Shown here: piece by piece, positions 1 to 5,919 of the stretch
Numbering within the stretch: the first letter of the stretch is position 1
How the letters are laid out: each line of letters begins with the position of its first letter
Source: BS750m-G28 sp035527235
GTDB lineage: Archaea; Thermoproteota; Bathyarchaeia; TCS64
Length of the DNA: 16,884 bases
NCBI GenBank assembly: GCA_035527235.1
Contig: DATLAV010000197.1
Location: forward strand, 1-16,884
Direction of reading: 5' to 3'
The notes under the pieces: model-generated
Databases searched by the model: none
What the model was told of the DNA's origin: nothing
Seen by the model: the letters and a program-made list of their open reading frames with translations, nothing else
Made by a program: the position numbers and the translations under genes

Positions 1-613
1 CGCCCGCCGCGGCCTCCAGAAACTCGTCAGTCATCTCCCCCCTCGGCCCATGGCGCCTAAAGTCCCCCGTGTAGACCAGGGAACCCTCGGACGTATGGAT
101 CACATAGCCATAAGCCCCAGGGATCGAGTGGTCCACATGGATGGGTCTCAGCTCCATGTCCCCCACCCTCACCCGGTCCCCCGTCCGGAAGCACCTGTAG
201 TCATGCTCCCCATAGTTGGCGAAGTTACTCGTCTTCTCCATGGCCTCCATGAACAGCTTCGTCCCAGAACCCAGGTGGACCGGTATCTCCGGATCCAGAT
301 AGCTCACGTGAGTCACATGATCGGCGTGCGCATGGCTGAGGAAGACTCCATCGAACCTCGGCTCAGAATAATCGATGTCCGTGCAACCGAGGAGCCCCTC
401 CGCGTAGAGCCCCTCGAACCTGGGGAGGAGCCCGAACTCGAAGAGGTCACCGAGGACGCTCTGGGACCTAGGCTGAAGCCAGCCCACGTAATAATCCTCC
501 CCCATGGTGAAAGACTGCCCAAAGTCCAGCCAGACCCTGACGTCGCCATCCTCGACGAGGATCTTATTCCCACCGATCTCACCGACGCCGCCGTAGAAAC
601 TGAGGGAGACCAT
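1..613 (-). CDS. MBL-fold metallohydrolase, RNase J-like (3' end outside window)
   Basis: The reverse strand encodes 204 residues starting at the ATG at 613 and running off the left edge. A Shine-Dalgarno-like GGGAGGAAGG lies about 7 nt upstream. The protein opens with FYGGVGEIGGNKILVED, typical of RNase J/beta-CASP-type metallo-beta-lactamase proteins. It then shows the metal-binding HAHADH motif in FLSHAHADHV, a later DHSIPGAYGYVI segment with a probable ligand His, and YTGDFRRHG, which carries the conserved bridging Asp. These motifs predict a two-zinc hydrolase; in this family the substrate may be RNA or a small molecule. The beta-CASP and C-terminal parts lie outside, so nuclease activity cannot be judged. 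It is divergent from the MobB-like gene, with only about 90 bp between starts. Fold and metal sites are confident; the specific function is not. Confidence 0.85.
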   Translation of the reverse strand, partial: MVSLSFYGGVGEIGGNKILVEDGDVRVWLDFGQSFTMGEDYYVGWLQPRSQSVLGDLFEFGLLPRFEGLYAEGLLGCTDIDYSEPRFDGVFLSHAHADHVTHVSYLDPEIPVHLGSGTKLFMEAMEKTSNFANYGEHDYRCFRTGDRVRVGDMELRPIHVDHSIPGAYGYVIHTSEGSLVYTGDFRRHGPRGEMTDEFLEAAAG

Positions 614-667
614 CGATAACCTTCCTCCCACCGCCTATATCTGTCATTCGAGGAGCCGGGTGAAGCC

Positions 668-673
668 TTTAAT
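668..673 (+). promoter_or_regulatory. TATA-like box for the MobB-like gene
   Basis: TTTAAT sits about 30 bp before the ATG at 702. That spacing would put transcription a few bases before the start codon, as in leaderless archaeal mRNAs. This supports ATG 702 over the upstream in-frame GTG at 660. Confidence 0.4.
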
Positions 674-701
674 TTCCACGGGAAACCGATATAGAACTGC
701 T

Positions 702-1463
702 ATGAATCGCGCAAAAGCCGTCGCCGTGGTCGGCTACAAGGACTCCGGGAAGACGAGGGTAGTCGAGGCCCTCATCAGAGAACTCACGGGAAGGGGCCTC
801 AAGGTGGGAACCCTGAAACACACTGCAGAGGACACCCCCCTGGACACCCCCGGCAAGGACACGTGGCGCCACAGAAAGGCCGGCTCGAAGGCGGCAGCGA
901 TCCTCCACGAGAAAGGCGCAGCCCTGTTCCTGGATAGACACCTCACCGTGACCGAGGCAGCCAACCTCCTCGGAAACGTCGACCTAATCGTCCTAGAAGG
1001 CTTCAAGTCACTCAAAACAGTGGCCCGGATAGTTGTCCCCAAGAATCAGGAGGACCTCGACGCACTCACAAGCGAACTAAACATCGCAGTAGTAGACCTG
1101 ACAGTGGAAGGCCTAGAACCTTCTCCCGGGATCCCCACAGTAACTCTGGATCAAGCGAAGGAGCTATCGGACATCGTCGACCAGAGGGCTTTCCCGATGC
1201 TTCCCGGCCTCGACTGCCACGGATGCGGCTATGACAGCTGCAGGGAGATGGCTAAAGCGATTATGGACGGGAGGGCGTCCCCCGACGGCTGCGCAACATT
1301 CTCACCCGGCTTCCGCCTGAGGGTGGACGGCGAGGAGGTCTCCATGGGAACTTTCGTACGTGACATAACCAGGAACGTGGTCCTGGGCCTCCTGAGGTCG
1401 CTGAAGGGCGTAGGTACCCCCGGCAGGGTGGAGCTGGAGTTCGAGGTGGAGGAAGATGGTTGA
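702..1463 (+). CDS. mobB: MobB-family GTPase fused to an Fe-S domain
   Basis: This 253-residue protein begins with a MobB P-loop (VVGYKDSGKT), followed by LKHTAED, the GKDTWRHRKAGS stretch and VDLIVLEGFK, all typical of molybdopterin-guanine-dinucleotide biosynthesis protein B. MobB binds GTP and assists attachment of GMP to molybdopterin. The C-terminal half adds LPGLDCHGCGYDSC plus a later Cys (C172, C175, C180, C197), the spacing of the small 4Fe-4S domain found in corrinoid and acetyl-CoA-synthase proteins, then a basic helical tail around VRDITRNVVLGLLRSL. The start at 702 is preferred to GTG 660 because of the TATA spacing and because MobB normally begins just before the P-loop. It overlaps the next gene by 8 nt, so they are probably cotranscribed. 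No other molybdenum-cofactor gene is visible. The family is confident; the job of the Fe-S module is unknown. Confidence 0.88.
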   Translation: MNRAKAVAVVGYKDSGKTRVVEALIRELTGRGLKVGTLKHTAEDTPLDTPGKDTWRHRKAGSKAAAILHEKGAALFLDRHLTVTEAANLLGNVDLIVLEGFKSLKTVARIVVPKNQEDLDALTSELNIAVVDLTVEGLEPSPGIPTVTLDQAKELSDIVDQRAFPMLPGLDCHGCGYDSCREMAKAIMDGRASPDGCATFSPGFRLRVDGEEVSMGTFVRDITRNVVLGLLRSLKGVGTPGRVELEFEVEEDG

Positions 1464-2193
1464 GGGCCTCAAGATCTGCGTCGACAGCAACGAGGCGTCG
1501 AGCCGGAGGGACGTCGTCAACTACCTCAGGCTCTCAGGCTTCGAGGTGGACATCAGGAAGCTCGATGTCTGCGACTACGTCGTCTCCGACAGGTGCGGGG
1601 TGGAGCGGAAGGACGTAAGCGACTTCCTCGGCAGCATGAAGGACGGTCGCCTCTTCGAGCAGGCGAAGGGGATGTCCGAGGCCTACGAGAGGCCGATACT
1701 GATACTGGAAGGCCACATGTCCCGCGCCTTCAAGCGGAGCAGGATGAGGCCCGCCTCCGTCTACGGCGCCCTCTCCAGCCTCGCCCTCGACTACGGGCTA
1801 TCCATCATCCCGACTGAGAACCCTGACATGACTGCAGTGCTGCTCCACCGCCTCGCCTACAGGGAGCAGGCCAAGGAGGAGCGCCCCCTACAGCTCAGAA
1901 GCGTACGCCGGGACATGCCCCCCCACCAACAGCAGATATTCCTGCTCTCCGGGCTGCCCCAGGTGGGCTCGACCCTGTCGGAGGAGCTCCTGAGGGCGTT
2001 CGACACCCCATACCGGGTGCTCGAGGAGATGGCCTCCGCAGAGGTCAGGGTATCCAGCAGCGGGAAGACGAAGAGGCTACTCGGCCCCCTCGCCGACGTC
2101 AAGGGCGTGGGACCGGTCATCGTGGAGAGCGCCCAGAGGCTGCTCAGGGGGTCATACAACGCACTCTGTGAGCTAGACGACCGAGACCCGTAA
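1456..2193 (+). CDS. xpf: XPF/ERCC4-type structure-specific endonuclease
   Basis: This 245-residue protein has an ERCC4 nuclease domain (about residues 5-140) and a C-terminal tandem helix-hairpin-helix DNA-binding region (about 170-235, with LPQVGSTLSEELL and VKGVGPVIVESAQ). The active-site signature is present as D40, E50-R51-K52 in GVERKDVSDF, and D56. It lacks the helicase half of euryarchaeal Hef and matches the length of crenarchaeal XPF, which cuts 3' flaps and branched DNA, usually with PCNA. The usual first motif, D-x-R-E, reads D10-S-N12-E13 here, replacing Arg by Asn. No clear C-terminal PCNA box is visible. The ATG start has GGTGGAGG just upstream and overlaps the end of the MobB gene. 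Family assignment is strong; activity with the altered motif is inferred. Confidence 0.9.
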   Translation: MVEGLKICVDSNEASSRRDVVNYLRLSGFEVDIRKLDVCDYVVSDRCGVERKDVSDFLGSMKDGRLFEQAKGMSEAYERPILILEGHMSRAFKRSRMRPASVYGALSSLALDYGLSIIPTENPDMTAVLLHRLAYREQAKEERPLQLRSVRRDMPPHQQQIFLLSGLPQVGSTLSEELLRAFDTPYRVLEEMASAEVRVSSSGKTKRLLGPLADVKGVGPVIVESAQRLLRGSYNALCELDDRDP

Positions 2194-2228
2194 CTTCCCC
2201 CTATCACTGATTATAGCTTCATAAACTG

Positions 2229-2236
2229 TTTATTTA
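2229..2236 (+). promoter_or_regulatory. TATA box of the small helical gene
   Basis: TTTATTTA lies 28 bp before GTG 2257 and 37 bp before ATG 2266. Initiation would fall near 2258-2260. That fits a near-leaderless mRNA using ATG 2266, or possibly GTG 2257. Confidence 0.5.
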
Positions 2237-2256
2237 CACCCCCCATTTGAGAGCCA

Positions 2257-2631
2257 GTGAAAGAAATGGATCCATTTCTACGCGGTTTCTCGGAGCAGTT
2301 CGTGGACGTACACCTCGAGAAGAAGGAGATAGAGAACTTCAAGGGGATCCTGGAGATCTTCAACAAGGGCATCAAGTCGAACCTGGACGCCCAGATCGGC
2401 TTCTTCCTCGGATACTCCTACGCCGAGCTCCTGATGCAGTTCCTGATCATGAAGAACAGGCTCCCCGACAAGGAGGAGACGGCCGACGTCTACAACATGA
2501 TCAAGCGGAGGTTCCCGGAGATACTGCAGCAGATGAAGAAGGTCAAGAACGCCAAGATCTACGAGAGGGACGACGCGGTGATCCCGGCCTCCGAGGTCGA
2601 CGTCGAGCCCCTCATATCCGTACAGGAATGA
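2257..2631 (+). CDS. small helical conserved-looking protein, function unknown
   Basis: I do not recognise this 124-residue protein. It is predicted to be almost entirely alpha-helical, acidic and basic residues alternating in amphipathic helices, without a signal peptide or membrane segment. A central hydrophobic stretch (about residues 45-65, around FFLGYSYAELLMQFLIM) is followed by NRLPDKEET and a charged helix ending RRFPEILQQMKKV. The look is of a small cytoplasmic helical-bundle or partner protein. Codon use matches its neighbours and the frame is open throughout, so it is probably real. The start may be GTG 2257 or ATG 2266, three codons later; the TATA position slightly favours the latter. 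It precedes rli1 by 102 bp but rli1 has its own promoter, so they need not be cotranscribed. Confidence 0.8.
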   Translation: MKEMDPFLRGFSEQFVDVHLEKKEIENFKGILEIFNKGIKSNLDAQIGFFLGYSYAELLMQFLIMKNRLPDKEETADVYNMIKRRFPEILQQMKKVKNAKIYERDDAVIPASEVDVEPLISVQE

Positions 2632-2659
2632 GCCTAGAGCACCCCAAAGGGCTCACACT

Positions 2660-2677
2660 ATTTTATTTTAAATAATA
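2660..2677 (+). terminator. T-rich stretch after the small helical gene
   Basis: TTTTATTTTAAATAAT follows the stop codon by about 30 nt. Archaeal RNA polymerase commonly stops at such T-rich tracts without a hairpin. It also lies upstream of the rli1 TATA box. Confidence 0.4.
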
Positions 2678-2688
2678 ACAGACCTGTT
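2677..2688. promoter_or_regulatory. inverted repeat AACAG-AC-CTGTT upstream of the rli1 TATA box
   Basis: Two perfect 5-bp half-sites separated by 2 bp end 10 bp before the TATA element of rli1. This is a possible regulator site, but such a short repeat can occur by chance. Confidence 0.25.
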
Positions 2689-2698
2689 TGTACAGCCC

Positions 2699-2706
2699 TT
2701 AAATAA
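2699..2706 (+). promoter_or_regulatory. TATA box of rli1
   Basis: TTAAATAA is a good archaeal TATA element 35 bp before GTG 2734. It predicts a very short or absent 5' leader and supports that GTG as the start. Confidence 0.6.
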
Positions 2707-2733
2707 GACGCTTGCCGGTATGATTTCTGAACG

Positions 2734-4518
2734 GTGCGCAGCTTGAGGATAGCCGTCGTCGACAAGGAGAAGTGCCGCAGCGACAAGTGCGACCAAGTAT
2801 GCATCAGGTTCTGCCCCATGGTCCGGACGCGTCGGGAGGCGATCCGCCTCGCTGAAGACGGCAAGGCCTACGTAGCGGAGTTCGTCTGCAGCGGCTGCGG
2901 CATCTGCGTCAGGAAGTGCCCCTACGGAGCCCTGAGCATCGTCAACCTCCCCGACGAGCTGGAGTCCGAGCACATCCACCGATACGGGCCCAACGAGTTC
3001 ACCCTCTACAGGCTGCCCGTCCCCCGAGACGGCAGCGTCGTCGGCCTCCTCGGTAAAAACGCCATAGGCAAGTCCACAGTCCTCAACATCCTCGCCGGGA
3101 ACCTAACGCCCAACCTCGGCAAATGGGACCGGCCCCCAACGAGGGATGAGATCGTGGACAGCTTCTCGGGCCTCCCACTCCACGACTACTTCGAGGGCCT
3201 CTACGACGGATCCCTGAAGGTCGTATACAAGCCCCAGTACGTCGACCAGATCCCGAAGGTAGTGAAGGGCGCCGTCCGGGACATCCTGGAGTCCCGAGAC
3301 GAGCGAGGCGTCCTGGAGGAGATAGCCGGCGAGCTGGAGGTCGACCACATCATGGACCGAGAGCTCGAAGTCCTCAGCGGCGGGGAGCTCCAGAGGGTCG
3401 CCCTCGCCGCCGCAGTGATCAGGGACGCCGGGGTCTACCTCCTCGACGAGCCCTCTAGCCACCTGGACATCTACCAGAGGGTGAACGCCGCCAAGGTCAT
3501 CCGCCGCCTCCTCGAAGAGGGCAGGAAGGTCGTGGTGGCGGAGCACGACCTCGCGATCCTCGACTATCTGAGCGATGATGTCTTCCTCCTCTACGGTCAG
3601 CCCAACGTCTACGGCATCGTCTCCAACGTCCACCAGGTCCGTGAGGGGATCAACATCTACATCAACGGCTACATCCCCGACGAGAACGTCCGCTTCAGGG
3701 AGAGCCCAATCATCTTCCACGTCAAGCCCCCGTCCAGCCGGAGGGGCAGAAGCCGCCCCCTCCTCACCTGGACGGAGCTTAAGAAGAGGTTCGACAGCTT
3801 CGACCTCACCGTCAGAGCCGGTGAGATAGGCATCGGCGAGGTCGTGGGTATCCTGGGGAAGAACGGGATCGGTAAGACGACGTTCATCAAGATGTTAGCC
3901 GGTGTCGAGATGCCTGATGAGGGGGGCGTCACGGGCGGGGAAATCAAGGTGAGCTACAAGCCCCAGTATCTGACCGGCACCATCGAGGGCACCGTCGAGA
4001 GGGTGCTCCGCCGGGCGGCGGGGGAGAAGTACCTGGAAAGCTGGTTCAGCGCCGAGGTCATCGAGCCCCTCCACGTCCGCCACATGCTGGAGAGGGACAT
4101 CAGCGTCCTCAGCGGAGGCGAGATCCAGAGGGTGGCGATAGCCGAGTGCCTGAGCAGGACGGCGGACATCTACCTCCTCGACGAGCCCAGCGCCTACCTC
4201 GACGTCGAGGAGCGACTGGCGGTTGCCCGGGCGATACGCCGGATAACCAAGATGAACGGCGTCACGGCCTTCGTCGTCGAGCACGACATCGTGGCCCAGG
4301 ACTTCATCGCCGACAAGCTGATGGTCTTCTCCGGGGAGGCGGGCAGGGAGGGCCACGGCGGCACACCCCTCAACCTGGAGGACGGGATGAACGTCTTCCT
4401 CAAGGAGATGGAGATCACCTTCCGACGGGACCAGGAGACGAAGAGGCCGAGGGTCAACAAGGAGGGCTCACGGCTCGACAAGGAGCAGAAGAAGACCGGC
4501 AGGTACTACTACACCTGA
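2734..4518 (+). CDS. rli1: Rli1/ABCE1 ribosome-recycling ATPase
   Basis: This is a full-length 594-residue ABCE1. The N-terminal region (about 1-75) carries eight Cys for two 4Fe-4S clusters, in a CRSDKCDQVCIRFCP block and a CSGCGICVRKCP block. The first ATPase domain has Walker A GKNAIGKST (107-115), signature LSGGELQRV (214-) and Walker B YLLDEPSSHLD. The second has GKNGIGKTT (375-383), LSGGEIQRV (459-) and YLLDEPSAYLD. The tail RPRVNKEGSRLDKEQKKTG followed by YYY is the family's characteristic ending, so the gene is intact. The protein splits post-termination 70S-type ribosomes with aRF1/Pelota in archaea and is essential where tested. The start is GTG, consistent with the TATA box 35 bp upstream. 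It is convergent with the VIT-family gene. Confidence 0.98.
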   Translation: MRSLRIAVVDKEKCRSDKCDQVCIRFCPMVRTRREAIRLAEDGKAYVAEFVCSGCGICVRKCPYGALSIVNLPDELESEHIHRYGPNEFTLYRLPVPRDGSVVGLLGKNAIGKSTVLNILAGNLTPNLGKWDRPPTRDEIVDSFSGLPLHDYFEGLYDGSLKVVYKPQYVDQIPKVVKGAVRDILESRDERGVLEEIAGELEVDHIMDRELEVLSGGELQRVALAAAVIRDAGVYLLDEPSSHLDIYQRVNAAKVIRRLLEEGRKVVVAEHDLAILDYLSDDVFLLYGQPNVYGIVSNVHQVREGINIYINGYIPDENVRFRESPIIFHVKPPSSRRGRSRPLLTWTELKKRFDSFDLTVRAGEIGIGEVVGILGKNGIGKTTFIKMLAGVEMPDEGGVTGGEIKVSYKPQYLTGTIEGTVERVLRRAAGEKYLESWFSAEVIEPLHVRHMLERDISVLSGGEIQRVAIAECLSRTADIYLLDEPSAYLDVEERLAVARAIRRITKMNGVTAFVVEHDIVAQDFIADKLMVFSGEAGREGHGGTPLNLEDGMNVFLKEMEITFRRDQETKRPRVNKEGSRLDKEQKKTGRYYYT

Positions 4519-4579
4519 GGCGTCACCGCTTCCGTCACGGGTAGGACGTCACGCCCCGATGCTGCCAAGCAGGGCTGGC

Positions 4580-4591
4580 CTGTTATAACAG
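4580..4591. repeat. 12-bp perfect palindrome CTGTTATAACAG
   Basis: An exact palindrome located 2 bp from a second, 16-bp palindrome. Its half-site TGTTAT/ATAACA recurs in the inverted repeat at 5571-5596 on the other side of the VIT-family gene. Confidence 0.7.
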
Positions 4592-4593
4592 AT

Positions 4594-4609
4594 AAAATGG
4601 TACCATTTT
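4594..4609. repeat. 16-bp perfect palindrome AAAATGGTACCATTTT
   Basis: An exact 16-bp palindrome immediately after the 12-bp one. It ends in TTTT on both strands, so in RNA either direction gives a short hairpin followed by U's. It could serve as a bidirectional terminator for the convergent genes or as a protein-binding site. Confidence 0.65.
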
Positions 4610-4728
4610 CACTCGACGAAGAGGTCACCGACCAGCCTGATCACATACAGAGGGTCGACGACGGACTCCAGTTGAGGCCACAACCTCTTCAGAAGGGACG
4701 ACATCCACATTTTGACTGATCTGGACAC
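4609..4728 (-). CDS. possible 39-residue small protein
   Basis: A leftward frame opens with GTG at 4728 (alternative ATG at 4710, giving 33 residues) and stops at 4609. The GTG is preceded by a run of G from the C10 tract, which could act as a ribosome-binding site. The product includes WMSSLLKRLWPQLESVVDPL and YVIRLVGDLFVE, a plausible amphipathic-hydrophobic peptide. The stop codon overlaps the edge of the 16-bp palindrome. It could equally be the remnant of a longer gene or chance; I recognise no family. Confidence 0.25.
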   Translation of the reverse strand: MSRSVKMWMSSLLKRLWPQLESVVDPLYVIRLVGDLFVE

Positions 4729-4731
4729 GTG

Positions 4732-4752
4732 CCCCCCCCCCGTCTTAAGACG
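4732..4752. repeat. C10 homopolymer abutting palindrome CGTCTTAAGACG
   Basis: Ten consecutive C (4732-4741) run into an exact 12-bp palindrome (4741-4752), sharing one base. Homopolymers this long are prone to slippage and to sequencing or assembly error. Confidence 0.6.
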
Positions 4753-4840
4753 AGTGAGACATTACAGCTGACTGCAACTGGACACCAATGCCTGAGAAGC
4801 CCACCTCAAGGTTAACGGGTTAGCCATTAAGTCCAGTAGA

Positions 4841-5485
4841 CTAATGACCGTTCAGCAGGAGTGCCAGGATCGCGACGGCGATCCCCGCCACCACCATCTT
4901 CACGCCGCTGTAGATGACGTTACTCTCACTCACCCTCCCCAGGAAGACACCGAGGAGGAAGAGCGTGAGTAGGGACGCCACTATGGACGCCCCGAAGGCC
5001 AGTTCGAGAGTAATGAGGCCAGTCATGGATACGAAGAAGGGTATCACGCTGGGGATCGATGCCAGGAAAGGCGCCGACCCGTCGATGAGGGCGGCGAAGA
5101 CCGATACGAACCTGGAGGCCTTGCCGTATATCGTGTCCTCAAGGTCGGTGAGCATTGCGTCCTCCAGCTCATTGAGGGACTGATTCCTCTCGGCGCTCTC
5201 CGTCATGTAGGTCCCCGAGAAGCCTGAGATGGCCATCGCCACGCCGCCGACGATGATGACACCGACAATCGCTCTAGCGTCATTGATATGGGATATATAC
5301 GCTCCTATGATGACTCCCAGGCTGGTCATGGCGCCGTCGAAGGCGTTCATGGCGAAGTACCTGCGCAGTATCTTCTGGGCCTTGGTAACCCTGAGGAATA
5401 TCCCGACCTCCTCGAAGTAGCCAAGGAGGCGACTTTTCACGCTTTGACTGGCATCCGAGTCGTCATCTTGGGAAGAATCTTCCAA
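4841..5485 (-). CDS. VIT1/CCC1-family membrane protein (probable metal transporter)
   Basis: This 214-residue membrane protein has a Ser/Asp-rich soluble N-terminus, then about five hydrophobic helices. The first helix region contains NAFDGAMTSLGVIIGAYIS, matching the conserved Asp-Gly motif of the vacuolar iron transporter/CCC1 family. A cytoplasmic acidic stretch (about 95-125, ESAERNQSLNELEDAML) and GSAPFLASIPSVIPF in the fourth region also fit. Family members move Fe2+ or Mn2+ across membranes; the ion here is inferred. The longest frame starts at TTG 5485 with GGGAG upstream; an alternative GTG at 5440 would remove the acidic 15-residue N-terminus. The gene is convergent with rli1 and divergent from DUF211, and both flanks carry inverted repeats with the half-site ATAACA, suggesting specific regulation. 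Confidence 0.82.
   Translation of the reverse strand: MEDSSQDDDSDASQSVKSRLLGYFEEVGIFLRVTKAQKILRRYFAMNAFDGAMTSLGVIIGAYISHINDARAIVGVIIVGGVAMAISGFSGTYMTESAERNQSLNELEDAMLTDLEDTIYGKASRFVSVFAALIDGSAPFLASIPSVIPFFVSMTGLITLELAFGASIVASLLTLFLLGVFLGRVSESNVIYSGVKMVVAGIAVAILALLLNGH
5471..5483. repeat. 13-bp odd palindrome GGAAGAATCTTCC at the start of the VIT-family gene
   Basis: A perfect 6-1-6 inverted repeat covers the first codons after the TTG start. It could be an operator, an mRNA hairpin at the translation start, or simply coding sequence if TTG 5485 is the true start. Confidence 0.4.
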
Positions 5486-5570
5486 TTACACTAGCTCTCC
5501 CGGGCTGCTGAGCAGCCTAAAACCGTGTACATTGTATCTCTCGCTGTGCCTTGAGCTCACTCAGAGGACA

Positions 5571-5596
5571 CATAACAGGAATTAATAAATGTTATG
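5571..5596. promoter_or_regulatory. candidate operator CATAACA-N12-TGTTATG over the divergent promoter
   Basis: Perfect 7-bp inverted half-sites flank the AT-rich core GAATTAATAAA, which resembles a TATA box for the DUF211 operon and reads as a possible TATA element for the leftward VIT-family gene as well. A dimer bound here would block TBP access. The half-site is shared with the palindrome at 4580-4591. Confidence 0.45.
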
Positions 5597-5633
5597 AAGC
5601 CATAGAACATCATCGGTTAACCCGTCAGGAAAT

Positions 5634-5903
5634 GTGAACATTTTGAGTAATGCCGCGATTAAAGCGTTAGTTTTAGACGTTTTAAAACCCCACACCCCGT
5701 CGCTCCCCGAGTTCGCTGAATACCTAATCGAGTTAGATGGTGTGAACAAGGTGGACATCACCCTCGTCGAGATGGACGAGAGGACCGAGAGCCTCAAGGT
5801 CGTGATCCAGGGTCACGACATCGAGTTCGAGAACTTGAAAGAGTACATGGGGAAGAGGGGCGCTGTCATCCACAGCATCGACCAGGTTGTCGTAGAGAAG
5901 TGA
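5634..5903 (+). CDS. DUF211 family protein
   Basis: This 89-residue protein matches the archaeal DUF211 family along its length: ALVLDVLKPHTPSLPEFA near the start, GVNKVDITLVEMDERTESL in the middle and GAVIHSIDQVVV at the end. The family folds as a small ferredoxin-like unit that assembles into oligomers; its biochemical role is not established. The start is GTG 5634, with a weak GTCAGG upstream; TTG 5643 is an alternative closer to the usual N-terminus. The gene is followed after 16 nt by the agmatinase gene, so the two are very likely one operon, transcribed from the AT-rich promoter around 5580-5590. Confidence 0.9.
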   Translation: MNILSNAAIKALVLDVLKPHTPSLPEFAEYLIELDGVNKVDITLVEMDERTESLKVVIQGHDIEFENLKEYMGKRGAVIHSIDQVVVEK

Positions 5904-5919
5904 AGGGGCAAAGCCACCC

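Larger units (their letters stand above)
4519..4840. other. palindrome-rich gap between convergent rli1 and the VIT-family gene
   Basis: About 320 bp lie between two convergent genes. The stretch holds three exact palindromes (12, 16 and 12 bp, listed separately), a run of ten C, a short leftward open frame, and three copies of CGTCAC (4521, 4533, 4547) just after the rli1 stop. No long gene or recognisable RNA is seen. Confidence 0.7.

Noticed and set aside
50..619. 189-codon rightward open frame at the left edge
   Set aside because: It is the complement of the MBL-fold gene, which has HAHADH and TGDF motifs; the rightward product is Pro/Arg-rich without any family features.
3103..3720. 205-codon leftward frame inside rli1
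   Set aside because: Antisense shadow of the first ATPase domain, dominated by Val-Asp repeats.
4519..4557. Three CGTCAC copies after rli1 as a direct-repeat array
   Set aside because: Copies are only 6 bp, unevenly spaced (12 and 14 bp), and likely by chance in GC-rich sequence.
4811..5625. Similar GGTTAAC-type sequences on both sides of the VIT-family gene as transposon ends
   Set aside because: The match is short and imperfect, there is no target duplication and no transposase.
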